Shown: positions 25,248 to 31,492 of the stretch, in pieces | Position numbering within the stretch: position 1 is the stretch's first letter | Layout of the letters: each line of letters begins with the position of its first letter | Origin: an uncultured Collinsella sp. | Lineage (GTDB): Bacteria; Actinomycetota; Coriobacteriia; Coriobacteriales; Coriobacteriaceae | Assembly: GCA_900539035.1 (NCBI GenBank) | Contig: UQAU01000022.1 | Span: 1-34,580 of the forward strand | Direction of reading: 5' to 3' | Length of the DNA stretch: 34,580 nt | Position numbers and translations under genes: made by a program | The notes under the pieces: model-generated | Told to the model about the DNA's origin: nothing | What the model saw: the letters and a program-made list of their open reading frames with translations, nothing else | Databases searched by the model: none

Positions 25248-26213
25248 ATGGCTGCAGGCAAAACCTTCTATGACATCCTGGGCGTATCCAAGAGCGCCTC
25301 CGACAAAGAGATTAAGAGTGCGTTTCGCAAGCTCGCGCAAAAATATCACCCCGATGCCGGCGGCGACGAGGCCAAGTTTAAGGAGATCAGCGAGGCCTAC
25401 GAGACGCTTTCGGACGAGAAGAAGCGCAAAGAGTACGACCAGATGCTCATGTTTGGCGGCATGCCGGGCGCGGGCGGCGCGTATGGCGGCGGCTACGGTG
25501 CCGGTACGGGCGCCAGCGGCTGGGGCGACATCTTCGACAGCATCTTTAGCGGCAACGGCGCCTGGGGCAGCGATTGGGGCTCGGGTTTCGCCGGGGCTGC
25601 GGGCGCTGCCGGTGCGGGCGCGGGTCGCAGCCGCGCTCGCAAGGGCGGCGACCTGTCGCTGACCGTCGATGTGACGGCCGAGGACGCGTTTCGCGGTGTG
25701 ACGCACAAGGTCACCTACCGTATTCCCTCGACGGGCGAGCAGCAGACCATTACGGTCTCGGTGCCTGCGGGCGCGGTCGACGGCGGCAAGCTACGCTACA
25801 AGCGTCGCGGCGAGTATGGCGTTGCCGGCGGCGAGCGCGGCGACCTGGTCGTGACCACGCACGTGGAGGAACATCCGCTGTTTAAGCGTAAAGGTGCCGA
25901 CGTGACCATGGAGGTACCGGTCTCGGTCTACGAGGCGGCGCTCGGCTGCACGGTGGACGTGCCCACGCCCGGCGGTGCGACGGTTCGTCTGAAGGTGCCC
26001 GCGGGTACCCAGACGGGCAAGAAGTTCCGCTTTAAGGAAATGGGCGCGCCCGACGTCAAGCACCGTGGCCGTACGGGCGCGCTGCTTGTCGAGATCAAGG
26101 TGCAGGTCCCCACGAACCTGTCTAATGACGAGCGCGATGCCATGACCAAGCTGCGCGAGGCCGACACGCGCGACTATCGCGAGAAGGTCAACCGTTACAA
26201 GGCGACGTACTAG
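25248..26213 (+). CDS. dnaJ: DnaJ-family cochaperone lacking the zinc-finger domain
   Basis: A 321-aa J-protein. The J domain (about 5-70) has the HPD motif in KYHPDAGGDE. A Gly-rich region (about 75-130) follows, then two beta-rich substrate-binding domains (about 135-300). The four CxxCxGxG repeats of type I DnaJ are absent, so it is type II, like CbpA. It stimulates DnaK ATPase and delivers substrates. GGAGAGGAG precedes the ATG. It is separated from grpE by a terminator and followed by hspR after 72 nt. A zinc-containing DnaJ may exist elsewhere in the genome. Confidence 0.93.
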   Translation: MAAGKTFYDILGVSKSASDKEIKSAFRKLAQKYHPDAGGDEAKFKEISEAYETLSDEKKRKEYDQMLMFGGMPGAGGAYGGGYGAGTGASGWGDIFDSIFSGNGAWGSDWGSGFAGAAGAAGAGAGRSRARKGGDLSLTVDVTAEDAFRGVTHKVTYRIPSTGEQQTITVSVPAGAVDGGKLRYKRRGEYGVAGGERGDLVVTTHVEEHPLFKRKGADVTMEVPVSVYEAALGCTVDVPTPGGATVRLKVPAGTQTGKKFRFKEMGAPDVKHRGRTGALLVEIKVQVPTNLSNDERDAMTKLREADTRDYREKVNRYKATY

Positions 26214-26285
26214 GGCGGTCACGGCGCACGCCCACGCCCGCGGGCTTATGATGGACGATAACGAGACGGAAAGGGGTCAGGTAGC

Positions 26286-26702
26286 ATGGCCGAGGACAAT
26301 AGGAACAAACCGCTGTACATGATCAGCGTGGCGGCCGAGCTGACCGGCATGCATCCGCAGACTCTGCGCGTCTACGAGTCCAAGGGCCTGGTGAACCCCC
26401 AGCGCTCGGGCGGTAACACGCGCCTGTATTCGCGTGCCGATATCGAGCGCCTGGAGCTCATCAATCAGTTGACCGACGAGGGTATCAACCTTGCCGGCGT
26501 GGTGCGCATCCTCGATATGAAGGAGCGTGCCGAGGAGCGCGAGCGCGAGAACGAGAAGCTCCGCGCCCGCGTTCGCCAGCTCGAGGACGAGCTGCACGAG
26601 TACAAGATGCAGAAGAAGATCACCGCCCTGGCCCCGCGCGACGGCTCGGTTAATCCCGAACAGGTCATGCGCAAGCTGCTGGGCGCGGGAACCGATTTGT
26701 AG
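26286..26702 (+). CDS. hspR: MerR-family heat-shock repressor HspR
   Basis: A 138-aa regulator. The MerR-type winged HTH (about 10-78) reads YMISVAAELTGMHPQTLRVYESKGLVNP...GGNTRLYS, characteristic of HspR. A coiled coil (about 80-115, Glu/Arg-rich) follows, then a short tail. HspR represses dnaK and clpB operons with DnaK as corepressor in actinobacteria. It is last in the dnaK operon; the shared upstream motifs of dnaK and clpB are its likely sites. The start at 26286 follows an AAGGGG-containing leader. Confidence 0.95.
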   Translation: MAEDNRNKPLYMISVAAELTGMHPQTLRVYESKGLVNPQRSGGNTRLYSRADIERLELINQLTDEGINLAGVVRILDMKERAEERERENEKLRARVRQLEDELHEYKMQKKITALAPRDGSVNPEQVMRKLLGAGTDL

Positions 26703-26741
26703 TTACGCGGGATGCATTCGGGCAATCTGGCATTCAACTTC

Positions 26742-26828
26742 ATGATCCCTTGGGGACGGAGGAAAACGGATCACTGAGGGGGGCGCCCTGACCCAGTGAT
26801 CCGTTTTCCTCCGTCCCCAAGGGATCAT
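26742..26828. repeat. GGGAC-core palindrome with 35-nt perfect arms, terminator of the dnaK operon
   Basis: Arms 26742-26776 and 26794-26828 are perfectly complementary, 17-nt loop; the core is CTTGGGGACGGAGG. The right arm runs into a T-run, so it can end hspR transcription. Confidence 0.88.
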
Positions 26829-26976
26829 TTTTGCCTGCTCACACCGGACTCGTCCTGTACTTTACCGAGATAAAGTGAACGTGCAGATTCGTAACCCACT
26901 CGCAACCGTTCTATGGCACGATATTGAACGAATGTATGCTATGCGCCCAAATCTTTTGGGCAGAGTGGGAGACAGT

Positions 26977-29277
26977 ATGGTCAAGCTGTACGAGGACGGC
27001 ATCTACCTGCGCGGCGGCAGCGAGGTTGTGCCTGCGGCCGAGGCCGCTGAGCGCGGTATTACGCAGACGCCCGAGGATGCCAAGCGTGGCACCATCGCGT
27101 ATTCGATCCTCCAGGCACACAATACGTCCGGAGATCCCGAGGCGCTCAAGATTCGCTTCGATGCCATGGCGAGCCACGACATCACCTTTGTCGGTATCAT
27201 CCAGACGGCGCGCGCCTCGGGCATGGAGCAATTCCCGCTGCCCTACGTGCTCACCAACTGCCATAACTCGCTGTGCGCCGTGGGTGGCACCATCAACGAG
27301 GACGACCACGTCTTTGGCCTTTCCGCGGCCAAGAAGTACGGCGGCATCTTCGTTCCGCCGCACATCGCCGTCATCCACTCCTTTATGCGCGAGAATTTCG
27401 CCGGTTGCGGCAAGATGATCCTGGGTTCCGACTCGCACACCCGCTACGGTGCTCTGGGCACCATGGCTGTGGGCGAGGGCGGCGGCGAGCTGGCAAAGCA
27501 GCTGCTGCGCGACACCTACGACGTTGCCTATCCCGGCGTCGTTGCCATCTACCTCACGGGCGCTCCGCGCCCCGGCGTCGGCCCGCACGACGTGGCGCTC
27601 GCCATCATCCGCGCCGTCTTTGCCAAGGGCTACGTCAAGAACAAGGTCATGGAGTTTGTGGGCCCCGGCATCGCGAGCATGACGACCGACTACCGCAACG
27701 GCGTCGATGTCATGACCACCGAGACCACTTGCCTGTCGAGCATCTGGGCCACCGACGAGGACACGCACGCGTTTTTGACCATGCACGGCCGCGGCGACGA
27801 CTACCGCGAGCTCAAGCCCGCCGATGTCGCCTACTACGACGGCTGCGTCGAGGTCGACCTGTCGAGCATCAAGCCCATGATCGCGCTGCCGTTCCATCCT
27901 TCCAACGGCTTTGAGATCGACGAGCTCAACGAGAACCTCGAGGACATCCTGCATGAGGTCGAGCTCGAGGCCGCCAAGATCGGCGAGGGCAAGACACACT
28001 TTAGCCTGCTCGACAAGATCGTCGACGGCAAGCTGCACGTGCAGCAGGGCGTTATCGCCGGCTGCTCGGGCGGCAACTACGACTCCGTGGTCCAGGCTGC
28101 CCGCGTGCTCAAGGGCGCCAACACCGGCTGCGGCGAGTTCTCGCTGTCGGTCTATCCCACGAGCCAGCCCGTGGCACTCGAGCTCACGCGCCGTGGCTTC
28201 ATCTACGACCTTATGGAGGCCGGTGCGATCGTCCGCACGGCGTTCTGCGGCCCGTGCTTCGGTGCTGGCGACACGCCTGCCAACAACGGCCTGTCCATCC
28301 GCCACACCACGCGCAACTTCCCCAACCGCGAGGGTTCCAAGCCGGGCAATGGCCAGCTGAGCGCCGTGGCCCTGATGGACGCCCGCTCCATTGCGGCAAC
28401 GGCTGCCAACGGTGGCGTCCTGACGCCGGCGACCGACCTGCCCGAGGAGACTTGGGACGAGGCCTGCGAGTACACCTTTGACGACGCGCCGTACAAAAAG
28501 CGCGTGTACTGGGGCTTTGGCAAGGCGGAGCCTGCCGACGAGCTGGTCGAGGGTCCCAACATCAAGCCGTGGCCCGCGATGGAGCCTCTCGGCGACGATA
28601 TCCTGCTCAAGGTGTGCTCCAAGATCATGGACCCGGTCACCACGACCGACGAGCTCATCCCCTCGGGCGAGACAAGCTCCTTCCGCTCCAACCCGCTAGG
28701 CTTGGCTGAGTTTACGCTCAGCCGCCGTGACCCGGCCTACGTGGGTCGTTCCAAGGAAGTCGACGCCGTGGAGAAGCGCCGCGTGGCCGGCGAGGCCGCA
28801 GGCGACTTGGCTGCGCTCGATGCCGAGCTTGCCGGTGTGTTTGAGGCGTTGGCCGGTGCGGGTGTCGCGGCCGATGCCAAGGCGACCGAGTACGGCTCTA
28901 TGCTCTACGCCAAGAAGCCCGGCGACGGTTCTGCCCGCGAGCAGGCCGCGAGCTGCCAGCGCGTAATTGGCGGCCTGGCCAACATCGTCCACGAGTACGC
29001 CACCAAGCGCTATCGCTCCAACGTGATGAACTGGGGCATGGTGCCCTTCCAGATGGAGGCCGAGCCCAACTTTGAGGTGGGCGACTACGTCTTTGTGCCG
29101 GGGATTCGCACTGCGCTCGATGGCGACCTAAAGGACATCGCCGCCTACGTGGTGCGCGCCGACGGTGCGGTTGAGCAGATTGAGCTCTACATTGCCGATA
29201 TGACGGCAGAGGAGCGTGCCATCGTCAAGGCCGGTTGCCTGATCAACTACAACAAGTTCAAGGCCACTGCCGAGTAA
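26977..29277 (+). CDS. Aconitase-family hydratase (YbhJ-like)
   Basis: A 766-aa protein of the aconitase superfamily. LGSDSHTRYGALG is the substrate-binding motif. The 4Fe-4S ligands are probably the Cys of IAGCSGGNYDS and both Cys of AFCGPCFGAG, all present. The C-terminal swivel domain follows a linker. The start MVKLYEDGIYLRGG and overall layout resemble the YbhJ-like hydratases rather than AcnA, whose corresponding cluster motif is usually SCTN. The ATG at 26977 has GGGAG 5 nt upstream; a longer reading from GTG 26875 has no ribosome-binding site. Whether it acts on citrate/isocitrate is unknown. No TCA neighbour lies in the window. Confidence 0.85.
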   Translation: MVKLYEDGIYLRGGSEVVPAAEAAERGITQTPEDAKRGTIAYSILQAHNTSGDPEALKIRFDAMASHDITFVGIIQTARASGMEQFPLPYVLTNCHNSLCAVGGTINEDDHVFGLSAAKKYGGIFVPPHIAVIHSFMRENFAGCGKMILGSDSHTRYGALGTMAVGEGGGELAKQLLRDTYDVAYPGVVAIYLTGAPRPGVGPHDVALAIIRAVFAKGYVKNKVMEFVGPGIASMTTDYRNGVDVMTTETTCLSSIWATDEDTHAFLTMHGRGDDYRELKPADVAYYDGCVEVDLSSIKPMIALPFHPSNGFEIDELNENLEDILHEVELEAAKIGEGKTHFSLLDKIVDGKLHVQQGVIAGCSGGNYDSVVQAARVLKGANTGCGEFSLSVYPTSQPVALELTRRGFIYDLMEAGAIVRTAFCGPCFGAGDTPANNGLSIRHTTRNFPNREGSKPGNGQLSAVALMDARSIAATAANGGVLTPATDLPEETWDEACEYTFDDAPYKKRVYWGFGKAEPADELVEGPNIKPWPAMEPLGDDILLKVCSKIMDPVTTTDELIPSGETSSFRSNPLGLAEFTLSRRDPAYVGRSKEVDAVEKRRVAGEAAGDLAALDAELAGVFEALAGAGVAADAKATEYGSMLYAKKPGDGSAREQAASCQRVIGGLANIVHEYATKRYRSNVMNWGMVPFQMEAEPNFEVGDYVFVPGIRTALDGDLKDIAAYVVRADGAVEQIELYIADMTAEERAIVKAGCLINYNKFKATAE

Positions 29278-29292
29278 CGCACTTAATTGTCC

Positions 29293-29366
29293 GCCCGGGG
29301 CTTACCCTTTCCCGCCCGCTCACGCGCTTCGCGAGGGTCGCGTTCGGGAAAGAGTAAGCCCCGGGC
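29293..29366. repeat. Large inverted repeat after the hydratase gene
   Basis: 22-nt arms (29293-29314 and 29345-29366) pair at 21 positions. The 30-nt spacer holds its own GC stem (CGCG-CTT-CGCG). It begins 15 nt after the hydratase stop and may serve as a terminator, although the T-rich stretch after it is short. Confidence 0.8.
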
Positions 29367-29419
29367 TACATTTCTGCGTTCTCGTTGGGTCTTGAGGGAC
29401 GCTAAAAATAGACTTGCTT

Positions 29420-29454
29420 GAAGCCGCTCCTGTTATCGGGGCGGCTTCTTTTTT
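29420..29454 (+). terminator. Rho-independent terminator
   Basis: GAAGCCGCTCC pairs with GGGGCGGCTTC (one G.U), loop TGTTATC, followed by six T. It probably ends hydratase transcription; no other gene lies just upstream. Confidence 0.85.
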
Positions 29455-29461
29455 GTCGAAA

Positions 29462-29496
29462 ACCGCCACAAAGGGGACAGGCACCTTTGTGGCGGT
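29462..29496. repeat. ACC(A/G)CCACAAAGG palindrome, copy 1
   Basis: 13-nt arms (ACCGCCACAAAGG and its complement) enclose a 9-nt loop; GGGGACAGGCACC spans the loop. It differs at 2 of 35 positions from the reverse complement of copy 2 at 30330-30364. It lies downstream of the minus-strand gene 29551-30219. Confidence 0.85.
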
Positions 29497-29550
29497 GGGG
29501 AACGAGCTCGATGTTGTTGTGATCGTTGAGCGGTATGTTAATGAGCGGCT

Positions 29551-30219
29551 CTACAGAATTTCATCCGGGTTGGCGGGTTTGGTTGTTTTGGGGATGCCGA
29601 GTTTGGATGACGCGAAATCGTCAACATCGTCCTTGATTCCATCTTTGGTGTAGACGGTGACCGTATAGGTGCTGTGCCCGAATTCGCTCTTGTCGCGTGT
29701 CGCCCAGGCCTGCCAGTAGGCAGCCCCGTTTCGCCCTTTGATTTTTCCGACACGGCGGAGTTCTGTTCGCTTTAATTGCTGGTTGCTATAGATGGTTCGA
29801 CCGGCCTCCTCGGTGAGCCCGCACTGTCCAAGCAGCTTGTCGAGGACTTGGTTCATGTGGCGCTCATCGGTGTTTGGTGCGTAGTCGTAGGCGAGGGTGA
29901 TGGAGTCGAGTGGCTGGTCGTCGATCAGATAGTTTAGCGCCTGAGGTTCAAGGCAGAAATAGGGGGAGCATCCGTCGACCTTGCCGAGCAACGGTAACTT
30001 GGACTGCCAACTTCCGGTGGGAATTGCATATTCGTAGAACACGCCACGGCAGACAAAGGAGAGCGAGGTGGCACGCGAGCCGGCGTCGATCATCCCGCAA
30101 AGATCGAAGGGCGAGGCGATACCAAAAGAAAAGGGCGTGATGACGATAAGGAAGAGCATCACGATGGGTATGGCGAGAATGGCGATGACGTTGCGACCGG
30201 TGGAATGAGACGGCTTCAT
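29551..30219 (-). CDS. Membrane-anchored protein of unknown function
   Basis: A 222-aa protein. Basic residues near the N-terminus precede a hydrophobic segment at about residues 10-33 (VIAILAIPIVMLFLIVITPF), so it is probably anchored with the rest outside the cell. The exterior part has five cysteines (in DLCGM, FVCRGV, GCSPYFCL and QCGL), which could form disulfides. No family was recognised. GAGGAG precedes the ATG at 30219. It is divergent from the gene at 30454, and a palindrome copy lies on each side of it. Codon use is less biased than in neighbouring housekeeping genes, consistent with accessory status. Confidence 0.72.
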   Translation of the reverse strand: MKPSHSTGRNVIAILAIPIVMLFLIVITPFSFGIASPFDLCGMIDAGSRATSLSFVCRGVFYEYAIPTGSWQSKLPLLGKVDGCSPYFCLEPQALNYLIDDQPLDSITLAYDYAPNTDERHMNQVLDKLLGQCGLTEEAGRTIYSNQQLKRTELRRVGKIKGRNGAAYWQAWATRDKSEFGHSTYTVTVYTKDGIKDDVDDFASSKLGIPKTTKPANPDEIL

Positions 30220-30329
30220 ATGCGCTCCTCGAGACAGAGATCTGTTGAGGATAGGCAGAAATGGACATGTTCGGAGAACAATTCAAGTTTAATCTCATGG
30301 CGCGAGATGGTCGACCGTTAGCGTCGAAA

Positions 30330-30364
30330 ACCACCACAAAGGTGCCTGTCCCCTTTGTGGTGGT
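30330..30364. repeat. ACC(A/G)CCACAAAGG palindrome, copy 2
   Basis: 13-nt arms ACCACCACAAAGG and complement with loop TGCCTGTCC. It lies between the two divergent unknown genes, in the opposite orientation to copy 1. Confidence 0.85.
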
Positions 30365-30453
30365 GAGGAGCGCGCGGCTTCTTTTGGTAATATTGTTAGC
30401 TGGCGGTATCATTAGTGCAGGTGGTGAAGGCTTGCATTGTGAGGTGCTTTGCT

Positions 30454-31125
30454 GTGAGAAGTCCTGCCCGTATTGGATTGATTGTCTTGGCGCTTGCGAT
30501 CGCTGTGGTTGGCGCGGGCGCTGTCGGTATGGCATTTCTACCTGCTGCGGTGACGGAGCCGGTGGTCAAGCCTGTGACTCAATCTGTCGAACTTCTGACC
30601 GGCGACGACAAGCCCGAGACCATTACCGTTGATTTTGATGAGCAGCCGGCTGTGCTGGGAATTAGCAATTATCCGCGTATTCAGCTTGGGGCCATGCGCT
30701 ATACCACGGATACAAGCCTGATCGATAGGGCGTCCGAGCTACTCAAGGGCAAAACATTTAAGCGCTGGTACGGATATGCGTCCTATCGGGCAAAAGCGAA
30801 CGACATGGTTGGCGGATGCCACTCTTCTATCGAGCTGGACACTGCAAACGGCGCAAAGTTATGTGATGTCTCGTACGATCCGGGCTACGAGGGCAATGAG
30901 GGTCCGGGCATCTACATCATGGACGGCGATGTCGCCTATGTCATGGAGGGCGACCAGACCGAGCTCAACGATTTTATGGGTCAGTGTATCCAAGATGCCT
31001 ATGAACAGACCTGCTTGCCTGACCCGCAGACTGCACGCGATAGTGGGTCTGCCCGTACATGGCTGTTCGAGGATGAGATGCCCTGGACCGTCGAATCGGG
31101 AAGTATGGGTTCGGCGAAGGAGTAG
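30454..31125 (+). CDS. Membrane-anchored protein of unknown function
   Basis: A 223-aa protein. A short basic N-terminus (RSPAR) precedes a hydrophobic segment at about residues 6-29 (IGLIVLALAIAVVGAGAVGM); the rest is probably extracytoplasmic and acidic, with three cysteines (GGCHS, KLCDVS, QCIQDAYEQTC region has two more). No family was recognised. Several GTG codons could start it; GTG at 30454 was chosen because GAGGTG lies 7 nt upstream and it gives a compact signal-anchor. Starts at 30415 or 30439 remain possible. Size and topology match the divergent neighbour but no clear sequence similarity was seen. Confidence 0.68.
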   Translation: MRSPARIGLIVLALAIAVVGAGAVGMAFLPAAVTEPVVKPVTQSVELLTGDDKPETITVDFDEQPAVLGISNYPRIQLGAMRYTTDTSLIDRASELLKGKTFKRWYGYASYRAKANDMVGGCHSSIELDTANGAKLCDVSYDPGYEGNEGPGIYIMDGDVAYVMEGDQTELNDFMGQCIQDAYEQTCLPDPQTARDSGSARTWLFEDEMPWTVESGSMGSAKE

Positions 31126-31133
31126 AGACCGCG

Positions 31134-31169
31134 ACCACCACAAAGGTGCACTGTCCCCCTTGTGGTGGT
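31134..31169. repeat. ACC(A/G)CCACAAAGG palindrome, copy 3
   Basis: Starts with ACCACCACAAAGG and ends CTTGTGGTGGT, with one bulged base; the centre GCACTGTCCCCC is a variant of copy 2. It begins 8 nt after the stop of the gene at 30454-31125 and may act as its terminator. Confidence 0.8.
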
Positions 31170-31179
31170 TTTCGGTCTG

Positions 31180-31234
31180 TCTCGATCTGTAACATCTTGG
31201 CCGCTAAAAGTGGGCCTGGTGTTACAGATTTAGA
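31180..31234. repeat. ATCTGTAACA hairpin, copy A
   Basis: The left arm includes ATCTGTAACATC and GGCC; the right arm GGCC and GTGTTACAGAT. It shares its arm sequence with copy B, 27 nt downstream. Confidence 0.75.
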
Positions 31235-31260
31235 TTTTTGATCCGGGTGTTTTCTGTTCG

Positions 31261-31315
31261 TCTCAATCTATAACATCTGGAGCCACAAACAGTCGCTAGA
31301 TGTTACAGATTGAGA
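31261..31315. repeat. ATCTGTAACA hairpin, copy B
   Basis: 18-nt arms (TCTCAATCTATAACATCT at 31261-31278; complement at 31298-31315) with one mismatch and a 19-nt loop unrelated to that of copy A. It lies 63 nt before the putative clpB operator. Confidence 0.78.
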
Positions 31316-31377
31316 TAGTAAGGGGACGAGGCCGCAGTGGGTGAGCGTGCCCGCCCCTATCTCTCGATCACTCAGAA

Positions 31378-31402
31378 AATCTTATATATAGAGACTTAGA
31401 TT
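31378..31402. promoter_or_regulatory. Candidate HspR operator upstream of clpB
   Basis: AATCTTATAT, 5 nt, GACTTAGATT, the same two 10-mers and gap as upstream of dnaK (22267-22291). A possible -10 (TATAAG) follows at 31407-31412. ATCTTATA and TATAAGAT also form an 8-bp inverted pair (31379-31386, 31407-31414). Confidence 0.6.
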
Positions 31403-31453
31403 TGTGTATAAGATCGTACAAAGCTGGCAACAATACTTCTCGAACAACGTGAA

Positions 31454-31471
31454 GCCGCCCCGTAGGGCGGC
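31454..31471 (+). other. 5'-UTR hairpin of clpB
   Basis: GCCGCCC and GGGCGGC pair around a 4-nt loop, 21 nt before the clpB start and upstream of the GAGAGGTGA ribosome-binding site. Confidence 0.5.
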
Positions 31472-31492
31472 CACCCCAAGAGAGGTGATTCC

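Noticed and set aside
29414..29653. Possible 79-aa gene on the plus strand
   Set aside because: It reads through a terminator and a palindrome and overlaps the end of the minus-strand gene; no ribosome-binding site.
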